The notes: generated by a model not told the origin, from the letters alone. Positions 5,334 to 13,530 are shown, counted from the first letter of the stretch. The stretch: DNA of 18,298 nt from Thermoleophilia bacterium (GCA_013362295.1 JABFWJ010000445.1:1-18298), one strand, 5' to 3'. Made by a program: numbers and translations.

Positions 5334-7379
5334 ATGCGCACCACCTTCCGCGCCGCCACGCTCGCCGCGCTCGTGCTCGCGCTTCTCGTGTTTCCGACGA
5401 GCGCGTTCGCGAAGACGCACGTGCTTCAGCCGATGCCGACGAATCTCGACACGGTCCCCGATGCGACTCAGGCGACGGGGCTTCGGGTCGACCTGCCGAA
5501 GCCGAACTGCAGGTCGTTCCCGTCGGACTGCGCCGATATCGCGGTGCTCGACACGCTGGACGGCTTCAACATCCAGCCGCGGATCACGATCCCGTTCTCG
5601 AAGCCGATCGACCTGAAGACCGTCTCGAGCTCGACGATCTTCCTGATCGGCCCCGGCCGGCACGTGGTCGGGATCAACCAGGCGGTCTGGGAGCCTCTCA
5701 CGAACACGCTCCACGTCGAGAGCAACGAGCAGCTCGCGCAAGCCTCGACGTATCTCCTCGTGGTGACGCGGCGCGTACACGACACGAACGGCGAGCCCGT
5801 CGACGGGAACGTCCGCGACGGCGACGACTTCCGCGGACGGAGCGGCGAGGACGCCAAGGCGTACCGCGATGCGCTGCTCGCTGCGCTGCCGTCGGTCGCC
5901 GCGGCGGGCATCTCGCCGGACGACGTCGCAGAGGCGAGCCTCTTCACCACGCAGAGCATCACGGCAGTCTCGACCAAGATCCGCTCGCAGCTCCGGGCGA
6001 CTCCGGTGTCGTTCAGCTCGCCGGCCGGGACGCGGACGGTCTTCCCGATGTCGTCGGTGGCGACCGTCCAGTGGAGCCGCCAGCTGACGGCGACCGGCCC
6101 GCTCGCCGACCCCGTCTTCCTGCCGACACCCGCGCTCTTCGGCGTCGGCACGATCGCGTTCGGAACGTACGACTCACCGGACTACGAGAACGCGGACGAA
6201 GTGATCCCCGCGGTCGGGTCCCGCACGGGCGTCCCGGCCGTGCAATCGACGAACCACCTGCAGTTCACGCTGTTCCTCCCCACGGGAACCGCTCCGGCCG
6301 GGGGCTGGCCGGTGGCGATCTTCGGGCACGGCTTCACCGACTCGAAGAACGGCGCGCCGTGGGCCGTCGCGGGCACGCTCGCGAGCAACAAGATCGCGTC
6401 GATCGCGATCAACGTCGTCGGCCACGGCTTCGGCGCGGACGGCACCTACACGGTGACGCGCGTTGACGGCTCGACCACGACGTTCGCTGCCGGCGGCCGC
6501 GGGTTCGACCAGAACCACGACGGCACCATCGACTCGACCGAGGGCGTCAGCGCCGTCGGCGCGCAGTCCCTGATCGGAAACCGCGACGGCCTCCGCCAGA
6601 CCGTCGTCGACATCATGCAGCTGGTCAAAGAGCTGAAGGCCGGCGTGGACGTCGACGGTGACGGGATGCCGGACCTCAGCACGTCACGCATCTACTACGC
6701 CGGCCAGTCGTTCGGCGGCATCTACGGCACGCAGCTGCTCGGCCTCGAGCCCGACATCCGCGCGGGCGTGCCGAACGTCCCCGGCGGGCCGATCATCGAG
6801 ATCGCCCGCCTCTCGCCGGCGTTCCGGCCGCTCGTCGGGATCGCGCTGATCACGAGGAACCCGTCGCTCTACAACAACCCGACACCCGACGCGTTCTTCA
6901 CCAACTTCGACGAGAACATGCCGCTGCGCAACCTCCCGCTCGTCGTCGACGACGTGCCGGGCGCGGAGGCGATCGCGGACCTGATCGACAACACCGAGTG
7001 GGCGCAGCAGGCGGGCAACCCGGCGGCGTACGCGCCGTACCTCACGCGGCCGGTGATCTTCCAGTTCGCCCGCGGCGACAAGACGGTCCCGAATCCGACG
7101 ACCTCCGCGATCCTGCGCGCGTGCGGCTGCGCGAACCGCGCGACGCTCTTCCGCAACGACCTAGCGCACGCCGCCGCCGGGACGAGCACGAATCCGCACA
7201 CGTTCCTGACGAACATCGATCCGACCAAGCCGGGAGCGCCGTTCGCATTCGCCGCGCAGCAGCAGATCGCAACGTTCTTCACCTCGGACGGCGCCGTCAC
7301 GATCGACCCGGACGGCCCCGGCCCGTTCTTCGAAACGCCGACGTCAATGGTTCCGGAGGACCTCGCCTTCATACAATAG
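5334..7379 (+). CDS. Secreted alpha/beta-hydrolase (lipase-like) with N-terminal Ig-like domain and calcium-loop motifs
   Basis: The product has 681 residues. Residues 1-26 are a signal peptide ending in AFA. Residues ~60-150 look like a bacterial Ig-like domain (RITIPFSKPIDLKTVSSSTIFLI). From about 310 an alpha/beta-hydrolase begins, with VAIFGHGFTDSK as the oxyanion region and G-Q-S459-F-G as the nucleophile elbow. D582 (RGDKTVPN) and H612 (NDLAHAAAG) are likely the rest of the triad. Two Asp-rich loops sit inside the hydrolase: residues 392-403 match the 12-residue EF-hand loop exactly (D1, N3, D5, G6, I8, D9, E12), and 439-450 is a DxDxDG loop. Calcium binding is therefore likely. The architecture resembles secreted bacterial lipases/esterases of 'virulence factor lipase' type. 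The substrate is unknown. The start is the ATG at 5334 after AGGGGG. Confidence 0.85.
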   Translation: MRTTFRAATLAALVLALLVFPTSAFAKTHVLQPMPTNLDTVPDATQATGLRVDLPKPNCRSFPSDCADIAVLDTLDGFNIQPRITIPFSKPIDLKTVSSSTIFLIGPGRHVVGINQAVWEPLTNTLHVESNEQLAQASTYLLVVTRRVHDTNGEPVDGNVRDGDDFRGRSGEDAKAYRDALLAALPSVAAAGISPDDVAEASLFTTQSITAVSTKIRSQLRATPVSFSSPAGTRTVFPMSSVATVQWSRQLTATGPLADPVFLPTPALFGVGTIAFGTYDSPDYENADEVIPAVGSRTGVPAVQSTNHLQFTLFLPTGTAPAGGWPVAIFGHGFTDSKNGAPWAVAGTLASNKIASIAINVVGHGFGADGTYTVTRVDGSTTTFAAGGRGFDQNHDGTIDSTEGVSAVGAQSLIGNRDGLRQTVVDIMQLVKELKAGVDVDGDGMPDLSTSRIYYAGQSFGGIYGTQLLGLEPDIRAGVPNVPGGPIIEIARLSPAFRPLVGIALITRNPSLYNNPTPDAFFTNFDENMPLRNLPLVVDDVPGAEAIADLIDNTEWAQQAGNPAAYAPYLTRPVIFQFARGDKTVPNPTTSAILRACGCANRATLFRNDLAHAAAGTSTNPHTFLTNIDPTKPGAPFAFAAQQQIATFFTSDGAVTIDPDGPGPFFETPTSMVPEDLAFIQ

Positions 7380-7383
7380 GAGC

Positions 7384-7578
7384 GTGAACAGGAAGAAGCC
7401 GTTGACCCGGCGCGGCGTCGAGCGCATGCGCGAGCGCGAGGCGTCGGTCGGGATGGATCAGGACGACGAGGCGGCGCGCTGGCTCGCCGAGCATGACCAG
7501 CCGCCGCCTCCCCAGGCCCCGAAGGCGGCGAAGAAGTCCGTGACGCTGCACCGTTTCAGGCGGCGGGACCGCGCATGA
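7384..7578 (+). CDS. Small basic protein of unknown function
   Basis: The product has 64 residues from a GTG that follows the hydrolase stop by 4 bp. The composition is patterned. A basic start (RKKPLTRRGVERMRERE) precedes an acidic helix (MDQDDEAARWLAEHDQ), then PPPPQAP, then a basic tail ending SVTLHRFRRRDRA. Such ordered segments suggest a real cytoplasmic protein, perhaps nucleic-acid or ribosome associated, but I recognise no named family. AGGAG is only 1 base from the GTG, so translation may actually begin at the TTG at 7402 or the ATG at 7426. The last 23 bp overlap the end of the convergent GNAT gene. Confidence 0.6.
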   Translation: MNRKKPLTRRGVERMREREASVGMDQDDEAARWLAEHDQPPPPQAPKAAKKSVTLHRFRRRDRA

Positions 7579-8242
7579 CGATCTCCTCGTAGAGCGTGCG
7601 GTAGCCGAACCGACGGTTGAGCGCGAGCATCGACTCGAGCCGGACTTCGTTGGCGGTGCGCAACGTCGGAACGCCGTTTGCCTTGGCCCAGGCGATCTGC
7701 GCACGCTTGATCGCGCCGGCGACGCCACGGCCGCGGGCGTCCCGAGCGACGGCCATGAACCCGTTCTTCCACTGCTCGTCTTCGTGCTCGAGGTAGCCGT
7801 AGCCGAGGACGCGTCCACCCTCGACAGCGATGAAGTACGCCTCCGGCGGGTGGCGCTCGAGCCCCCAGTCGTGCCACCCCTCGATCACCGACTCGCTGCG
7901 TCCCGGCTGATCCGCGTAGGCAATACGCGCGAGCCTGTAGAGCACGGGCTCGAGGTCGGGACGCTCGGCAAACGTCACGAGGTCGAACGTGGGCGGCTCC
8001 GGGTCCGGAGCCTCGGCGACGTCGAGCTCCGAGATCACGTAGCGCCGGTCCTCCTGGTAGCCGCGCGGTGCGAGAAAGTCGACGACCTCGGGCGTGCGGT
8101 CCGTCGTCCACACGTCGAGCCCGGCCTTACCGAGCGCGCGGGCCACGGCGGACGCCTCGCGCCAGCGCGCCTCGTCGATCTCGTGGAACCAGACCTCGGC
8201 GTACGGCAGGTGCTCGAGGCCGGGGATCGGGATCACGTGCAC
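7556..8242 (-). CDS. GNAT-family N-acetyltransferase
   Basis: The product has 228 residues. The C-terminal half carries the acetyl-CoA site: MAVARDARGRGVAGAIKR at ~163-180, with the R-x-x-G-R-G pyrophosphate loop (R170, G171, R172, G173), then NEVRLESMLALNRRFGYR, the standard motif B with the final GYR. The N-terminal half (about 10-75) has its own GFxE-like region (FLAPRGYQEDRRYVISEL), so it resembles two-lobed GNAT proteins. It transfers an acetyl group from acetyl-CoA to an amine; the acceptor is unknown. The start is uncertain: GTG at 8242 is chosen, with another GTG at 8236. Neither has a good ribosome binding site, and the divergent gene starts only 27 bp away. Confidence 0.85.
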   Translation of the reverse strand: MHVIPIPGLEHLPYAEVWFHEIDEARWREASAVARALGKAGLDVWTTDRTPEVVDFLAPRGYQEDRRYVISELDVAEAPDPEPPTFDLVTFAERPDLEPVLYRLARIAYADQPGRSESVIEGWHDWGLERHPPEAYFIAVEGGRVLGYGYLEHEDEQWKNGFMAVARDARGRGVAGAIKRAQIAWAKANGVPTLRTANEVRLESMLALNRRFGYRTLYEEIVMRGPAA

Positions 8243-8269
8243 GGGCTCATTGTCGTGTAGAAAACGAGC

Positions 8270-9289
8270 GTGCGGATCTGGGCCGTGCTCGGCGCCGCTC
8301 TCGCCCTGACCGGGAGTGCATCCGCGGCGCCGCCCCGAGTGACCGTTCTCACCGACTCGGTGGGCGGCGTGCTCTTCTGGGACGAAGCTGCGCGCAACGA
8401 GCTCGGGCGGCGCCTCGACCTGCGAATCGAGCAACAGCCGTGCCGCAAGCTCGTCGACCCGGGCTGTCCGGCCGAGAACAGCGATGCGCCCGAAAGCGCG
8501 CTCGCGGCGGTGCAGCGGCTGGGCACGGAGCTCGGGCGCATCGTCGTCGTCAACGTCGGCTACAACGACAGCCCGGATGGGTACGCACAGCGGCTCGACG
8601 AGGTGATGCGAGCGCTCGTCGCCGTCGGTGTCGAGCGCGTGATCTGGCTCACGCTCACCGAGCAGGAAGGGGTGTGGGCAGAGATCAACGACGAGATCCA
8701 CGCAGCACCGAACCGTTGGCCCCAGCTCGTCGTCGCCGACTGGGCTGCGCTCGCGGACGGCCGTGACTGGTTCGCCGACGCGCCGCATCTCAACTACCTC
8801 GGCGCGGCGGCGTACGCCGGTTTCGTGCGCGAGTTCGTCCTCGACGCGTGCGGAGCCGAGTGTGCGCCTCCGTTCACGTTCTGCGGCTTGGAGCACACCC
8901 TGAACGGGTTCGATCCCGTGAGCGCCGCCGACGTCGACTGTGGGATGGCATTGCCGATAGTCGCGAACGTCGAACGCGGCGACCGCGGCGCCTGGGCCTG
9001 CTCGCGCGCGGTCGGTGCCGACTACGAGCTCGAGTGCCGAAACGGCGAGGCGGTGATCCGCATCCTCGAGCGCTCACCGGTGCCGGCGGTCCGCCGCAGA
9101 GGAGGCGTACGGCTCGCGAACTGGTTCTTCCGCCTGCGCGGACGGACCCTCACGGCGCGCGAGGACGGCGGCGCCTCGATCACGATCGGCCGTGCGCCGT
9201 TCTGCGTCCCCGACGCACCGCGCGAGGTGCTCGTCGCGCTGCGCCTGCGCAAGCTGACGCCGAACGGCGGCTGCTTTACCGTGCGATAG
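8270..9289 (+). CDS. Secreted SGNH/GDSL-like hydrolase with an extra C-terminal domain
   Basis: The product has 339 residues. Residues 1-20 are a signal peptide (ALALTGSASAA). The catalytic domain spans about 23-190. Its nucleophile block reads VTVLTDS30VGG, with TDSV in place of the usual GDSL. The oxyanion Asn is in VGYN99D, and the charge relay is D170-A-P-H173 in FADAPHLNYLG. The triad S30/D170/H173 is complete, so an esterase, acyltransferase or carbohydrate deacylase acting outside the membrane is likely. Residues ~195-339 form a second domain with several cysteines and repeated beta-type segments that I do not recognise. The start is the GTG at 8270. There is no clear ribosome binding site; TAGAAA lies 6 bases upstream, which fits a leaderless start. 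Confidence 0.82.
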   Translation: MRIWAVLGAALALTGSASAAPPRVTVLTDSVGGVLFWDEAARNELGRRLDLRIEQQPCRKLVDPGCPAENSDAPESALAAVQRLGTELGRIVVVNVGYNDSPDGYAQRLDEVMRALVAVGVERVIWLTLTEQEGVWAEINDEIHAAPNRWPQLVVADWAALADGRDWFADAPHLNYLGAAAYAGFVREFVLDACGAECAPPFTFCGLEHTLNGFDPVSAADVDCGMALPIVANVERGDRGAWACSRAVGADYELECRNGEAVIRILERSPVPAVRRRGGVRLANWFFRLRGRTLTAREDGGASITIGRAPFCVPDAPREVLVALRLRKLTPNGGCFTVR

Positions 9290-9368
9290 CGGTCTCATCC
9301 GAGAGGAGGATGCGAGATCGTCCGGCGCGCCGATGTGCGGCGGAGAGCGTGCACGTAGTCTCGGGCAC

Positions 9369-9500
9369 ATGAAGAAGCGGCTCCTCCTCGTGCTCTTCGT
9401 CACCGGTCTGCTCGTGCTCGCGCTCGGCGGTTGGATGGTGCAGGGCCTGCGCTGGGCCGCGACCGGCGGCCGGGCGCGCGGCCTGCCGCAACCTGCGTAG
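9369..9500 (+). CDS. Small single-pass membrane peptide
   Basis: The ORF encodes 43 residues: a basic start MKKRL, a hydrophobic run LLVLFVTGLLVLALGGWMV (about 5-24), then a short tail with WAATGGRARGLPQPA. This is a plausible membrane-anchored small protein or secreted signal-anchored peptide. It lies between the SGNH hydrolase and the ABC exporter on the same strand, 33 bp before the latter. There is no good ribosome binding site directly before the ATG. A 20-codon ORF starting at 9310 after GAGGAGG ends with a TGA overlapping this ATG. The family is unknown, and the call rests on the hydrophobic pattern. Confidence 0.5.
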   Translation: MKKRLLLVLFVTGLLVLALGGWMVQGLRWAATGGRARGLPQPA

Positions 9501-9533
9501 CCTCGCGGAACCCCGCTGCTAGCTTCCAAAGCA

Positions 9534-11312
9534 GTGAGTAGGCGCTTCCTGTCCGTCGATCCTCCGGATCTCAATCTGTGGCCGACGGCGAAGGGGCTCG
9601 CCGGGCTGTGGCGCGAGCAGTGGCGGCTCGTGACGCTGGGCCTGGTGTGCGCGTTCGCCATGACCGGGCTCTCGCTCGCGATCCCGATCGTGATCAGGCA
9701 CGCGATCGACGACGCGATCGCTCCGACGAGCGGCCACCGCGCCGCGCTCTGGCCGTACCTCGCCGTCGTGCTGGTGCTCGCGTTGCTGCGCTTCTGCATC
9801 AACTTCGTACGGCGCTACGCGACCGCGCGCACCGGCATCCGCGTCGAGGCGCGCATGCGCGAGCTGCTCTACCAGGCCTACCTGCGCTACCCGCGCGCGT
9901 TCTACGACCGGCACGCGACGGGACAGGTCGTCTCGCGCGCGACGAACGACCTCTACCCGATCCGGTACTTCATCGGCTGGGGCATGACGCAGGGGATCCA
10001 GTCGCTGATGATGATCGTCGGGATCGCGATCGTCCTGTTCCTCGTGAACGTCAAGCTCGCCGCGCTCGCGCTCGTCGCCATGCCGTTCGTCGCCGTGCTG
10101 GCGTTCACCTTCGGGCGGAAGGTCATGCCGATCTCGCGCGAGGTGCAGCAGCTGAAGGCGAACGTCACCGAGGCGGCCGACGAGGCGGTCGTCGGGATCG
10201 AGATGGTGCAGGCGTTCGGCCGCGAGGACGATGTCCAGGCCCGCTTCGGCGAGAAGGCCGAGGCGGTGCGCGACGGCGTCCTCCGCCAGGCGCGCATCGA
10301 GGCCGCGTTCCTGCCGGGACTCCTGTTCCTGCCGACGCTCTCGATCGGCGCGGTCGTCTACTTCGGCGGCCGCGACGTGATCGGAGGCTCGCTCACCTAC
10401 GGCCAGTTCTTCCTCTTCTACCAGCTGCTCCTGCAGCTCGTCTGGCCGCTCGAGGCGCTCGGCTGGATCCTCTCACTCGCGCAGCGGGCGACCGCCTCCG
10501 CGTCGCGCAGCTTCGCCTGGCTGCAGGGCATCGAGTCGATCCCCGAGCCGACGCACCCGACGTCGCTGCCCACCGGCCCGGTGGGCGTGCGCTTCGACGA
10601 CGTGCACTTCTCCTACGGCACGGGCTCGGAGGTGCTCTCCGGCGTTCAGCTCGAGATCGGCGCCGGTGAGGTGATCGCGGTCTGCGGGCCGACCGGCGCC
10701 GGCAAGACGTCGCTGCTCAACCTGCTGCCGCGCTTCTACGACCCCACCGACGGCCGCGTGCTGATCGGCGGCGTCGACGCGCGCGATCTCCCGCTCGAGG
10801 AGCTGCGCGCCTCGGTCGCCATCGTCACGCAGCGGCCGATCCTCTTCTCGATCCCGCTGCGTGACAACCTCACGGCCGCGCGTCCCGACGCGCCGTGGGA
10901 CGAGGTGGTCGCCGCGTGCGAGGCCGCGGGCGTCGCGCACTTCGCCGCCGAGCTGCCGGAGGGCTACGACACGCTGATCGGGGAGCGCGGCGTGAATCTC
11001 TCCGGCGGGCAGCGCCAGCGCGTCGCGCTCGCGCGCGCGCTCGTCGCCGGTGCCCGCGTCGTCGTGCTCGACGACCCGATGTCGGCCGTGGACACGCAGA
11101 CGGAGCGCCACCTGGTCGAGAACCTCCGGCCGGCGCTCGCCGGGCGCACGGTGCTGATCGCGACACAACGCCTCTCGACCGTCGAGGTCGCAGACCGCGC
11201 GGTCGTGCTCGACGACGGCGTGATCGTCGAGTCGGGCACGCCGGACGAGCTGCTCGCGCGCGGCGGCCTCTTCACGCGCCTCTTCGGCGAGGAGGTGTCC
11301 GCTGCCGCGTAA
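9534..11312 (+). CDS. ABC exporter half-transporter, subunit with the degenerate ATP site
   Basis: The product has 592 residues, a full membrane-domain plus ATPase polypeptide of the type IV multidrug exporter fold. About 30-320 form six membrane helices. The ATPase domain (~350-590) has Walker A GPTGAGKT at 385-392, signature LSGGQ at 489-493 and Walker B ending D513-D514. Asp514 replaces the catalytic Glu, and Q545 replaces the switch His (ATQRLS). These two changes are the hallmark of the non-hydrolysing subunit of TM287/288-like heterodimers. Its own signature is intact and would complete the active site of the partner encoded next. The start is a GTG at 9534. The substrate is unknown; drugs or lipids are usual. 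Confidence 0.93.
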   Translation: MSRRFLSVDPPDLNLWPTAKGLAGLWREQWRLVTLGLVCAFAMTGLSLAIPIVIRHAIDDAIAPTSGHRAALWPYLAVVLVLALLRFCINFVRRYATARTGIRVEARMRELLYQAYLRYPRAFYDRHATGQVVSRATNDLYPIRYFIGWGMTQGIQSLMMIVGIAIVLFLVNVKLAALALVAMPFVAVLAFTFGRKVMPISREVQQLKANVTEAADEAVVGIEMVQAFGREDDVQARFGEKAEAVRDGVLRQARIEAAFLPGLLFLPTLSIGAVVYFGGRDVIGGSLTYGQFFLFYQLLLQLVWPLEALGWILSLAQRATASASRSFAWLQGIESIPEPTHPTSLPTGPVGVRFDDVHFSYGTGSEVLSGVQLEIGAGEVIAVCGPTGAGKTSLLNLLPRFYDPTDGRVLIGGVDARDLPLEELRASVAIVTQRPILFSIPLRDNLTAARPDAPWDEVVAACEAAGVAHFAAELPEGYDTLIGERGVNLSGGQRQRVALARALVAGARVVVLDDPMSAVDTQTERHLVENLRPALAGRTVLIATQRLSTVEVADRAVVLDDGVIVESGTPDELLARGGLFTRLFGEEVSAAA

Positions 11313-11361
11313 GCAGCGCACCGGCCTGACGCGCCTCAGCCGCTACCTGCGGGGCCGCGGC

Positions 11362-13125
11362 GTGCGCGTGACCGCACTCGCCGTGCTCGGCGTCTGCTCG
11401 GCGGCCGCGCCGGTCACGGCGCTCGTGATCGTGAAGGACGCGATCGACCACGGCATGCGCGCGCACGACAAGACGCGGCTCGGGCTCGACGTCATCGCCT
11501 ACCTGGCGGTCAACGGCCTCGCCTGGATCCTGCAGACGACGCTCGTGCGCGGGCTCGCGCGCCTCGGCCAGGACGTCGTCCTCGGCCTGCGCCAGGACCT
11601 CTTCGACCACCTGACGACGCTCTCGCTCCGTTACTTCTCGCAGCAGAAGGCGGGCTGGATCATCGCGCGCCTGACCTCCGACGTCGACGCCCTCTCAGAC
11701 GTGCTCTCGCAGGGCCTGACGACACTGGTCGTGAACACGCTCACGCTGCTCGCGGCGATCGTCGGCCTGTTCGTGCTCGACTGGCGGCTCGGGCTCGTCG
11801 CGCTTGTCATCCTGCCGCCGACGCTCGTGCTCACGCGGTGGTTCCAGGTGAAGTCGCACGCCGCGTTCCTGCGCGTGCGCGAGACGATCTCCGCGATGAC
11901 GGCGCAGATCGCCGAGTCGGTGTCGGGCATGGCAGTGATCCAGGCGTTCAACCGCGAGCGCGCGTTCCTCGCCGAGTTCGACAAGGCGAACGACGCGAAC
12001 CGGCAGACGAACACGTACGCGCAGTACCTGAACTCGCTCTTCTTCCCGGCGATCGAGCTGCTCGGCGTCGTCGCCATGGTCGCGATGCTGTGGGCCGGCG
12101 GCCGCATGCTGAGCCACGGCTCGCTCACGATCGGCACGCTCGTCTCGTCGGTCTTCGTGCTCAACCTCGTGTTCCAGCCGCTGCAGGAGCTCTCGGATCT
12201 CTACGGGCAGGTGCAGTCGGCGGGGGCCGCGATGGAGAAGATCACGACCGTCCTCGACACCGAGCCCGAGATCCACGACGAGCCGGGCGCGCGGCGCGCG
12301 GCACGCATCGACGGCGATCTGAGAATCGACCACGTCAGCTTCGCGTACGGCCGCGACCCGGTTCTGCACGCGATCGACATCCACGTCAGAGCAGGAAACT
12401 GCCTCGCGCTCGTCGGGGAATCGGGCGGCGGCAAGTCGACGACGGCGAAGCTCGTCGGGCGCTTCTACGACCCCGACGACGGCGCGATTCGCGTCGACGG
12501 GCACGATCTCCGCGCGCTCGAGCTGCGCTCGTACCGGCGCCAGCTCGGCGTCGTGTTGCAGGACCCGTTCCTCTTCGCGGGGACGATCGCGGACAACATC
12601 CGCTTCGCGCATCCGGAGGCGACGGACGACCAGGTCGCAGACGTCGCGCGCGCCGTCGGCGTCGACCGGATCGCGCGCCGCTTCGAGTCAGGCCTGTTGC
12701 ACGAGGTGCGCGAAGGCGGCGCGGGGCTGTCGGCCGGCGAGCGCCAGCTGATCTCGATCGCGCGCGCGCTGCTCGCCGACCCGCGGATCCTGATCTTCGA
12801 CGAGGCGACGTCGAACATCGACCGGCCGACCGAGATCCTGATCGAGCAGGCGCTCGACCGCCTGCTGCGCGGCCGCACGTCGATCATCATCGCTCACCGG
12901 CTCGCGACCGTCCGGCGCGCCGACGAGATCCTCGTCATGGAGCACGGGCGCATCACGCAGCGCGGCACGTTCGACGCCCTCCTGGCGGCCGAGGGGCCGT
13001 TCCGGCGGCTCGCGTCGCAGCTGAAGGGCGCCGATCAGGCGCTGCAGGTCTCGGACGCGACCTTGCCGGTGACCGGCAGCCGCGAGAGGAGCTCCGCGAG
13101 CGTCGCGAGCTCCGAGCCCGAGTAG
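11362..13125 (+). CDS. ABC exporter half-transporter, catalytically complete subunit
   Basis: From the GTG at 11362 the product has 587 residues: six membrane helices (~1-300) and an ATPase domain with Walker A GESGGGKS at 352-359, Walker B FDE with catalytic E481, and switch H512 (IIAHRLAT). The signature is LSAGE (456-460) rather than LSGGQ. It pairs with the degenerate site of the preceding subunit, so one site is active and one degenerate. The reading frame is open further upstream. TRLSRYLRGRG just before 11362 looks like the N-terminal elbow helix, and GAGGAGG (11289-11295) lies 6 bases before an in-frame CTG at 11302. The true start may therefore be that CTG, overlapping the first gene. 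The last 91 bp overlap the convergent marR-type gene. Confidence 0.92.
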   Translation: MRVTALAVLGVCSAAAPVTALVIVKDAIDHGMRAHDKTRLGLDVIAYLAVNGLAWILQTTLVRGLARLGQDVVLGLRQDLFDHLTTLSLRYFSQQKAGWIIARLTSDVDALSDVLSQGLTTLVVNTLTLLAAIVGLFVLDWRLGLVALVILPPTLVLTRWFQVKSHAAFLRVRETISAMTAQIAESVSGMAVIQAFNRERAFLAEFDKANDANRQTNTYAQYLNSLFFPAIELLGVVAMVAMLWAGGRMLSHGSLTIGTLVSSVFVLNLVFQPLQELSDLYGQVQSAGAAMEKITTVLDTEPEIHDEPGARRAARIDGDLRIDHVSFAYGRDPVLHAIDIHVRAGNCLALVGESGGGKSTTAKLVGRFYDPDDGAIRVDGHDLRALELRSYRRQLGVVLQDPFLFAGTIADNIRFAHPEATDDQVADVARAVGVDRIARRFESGLLHEVREGGAGLSAGERQLISIARALLADPRILIFDEATSNIDRPTEILIEQALDRLLRGRTSIIIAHRLATVRRADEILVMEHGRITQRGTFDALLAAEGPFRRLASQLKGADQALQVSDATLPVTGSRERSSASVASSEPE

Positions 13126-13517
13126 CGCCCGAGGAACAGCTCCTCGACGCCGCGCAGGTGCGTGCCCGCCGCCTCGCGCAGCTTCGCAGCGCCCTCGTCG
13201 GTCAGCTTCGCGTACGAGACCCGGGCATCGGACGAGCACGTCTCCTTGCAGACGAGGCCGGCGCGCTCGAGCCCGTCGAGCAGCCGCGTGATCCCGGAGG
13301 CCGTAAGGACGACGCTCTCCGCGAGGTCGACGCGGCGCATCATTCCGCCCTCGGCGTGCTTGAGATTGAGCAGCACCTCGTAGTCGTTCAGCGTCAAGCC
13401 GTGCTCCCGCTGGAGCTGCGCCGACAGCTCGCGCGTGATCGCCGAATGCGAGCGCAGGAAGTAGATCCAGGATTCGAGGTTTCTGGTGGGTACCTGTTTT
13501 GCGGGTGCTTCCGTCAT
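13035..13517 (-). CDS. MarR-family transcriptional regulator
   Basis: The product has 160 residues. Helices at ~15-40 (dimerisation) lead into the winged helix, LTLNDYEVLLNLKHAEGGMMRRVDLAESVVLTASGITRLLDGLERAGLV at 41-89. The wing follows at ~95-108 (SDARVSYAKLT), and a C-terminal dimer helix closes the protein. The dimer usually represses its own gene and a neighbouring exporter until a phenolic or other drug-like ligand, or an oxidant, releases it. C90 and C94 flank the start of the wing and could react, though C94 is common in relatives. It is convergent with the ABC heterodimer (91-bp overlap) and divergent from the DrrA-type exporter (62 bp apart), so the latter is the likelier target. 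Confidence 0.93.
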   Translation of the reverse strand: MTEAPAKQVPTRNLESWIYFLRSHSAITRELSAQLQREHGLTLNDYEVLLNLKHAEGGMMRRVDLAESVVLTASGITRLLDGLERAGLVCKETCSSDARVSYAKLTDEGAAKLREAAGTHLRGVEELFLGRYSGSELATLAELLSRLPVTGKVASETCSA

Positions 13518-13530
13518 AGTTGCGCCCTCA

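Noticed and set aside
7556..8896. Extended minus-strand frame that would make the GNAT protein 446 residues long
   Set aside because: The extra part is antisense to the signal peptide and catalytic domain of the SGNH hydrolase; GNAT homology starts after about 8242.
11070..11168. Inactivating mutations in the first exporter gene (Asp for Glu, Gln for His)
   Set aside because: They are the normal features of the degenerate subunit in heterodimeric exporters, not damage.
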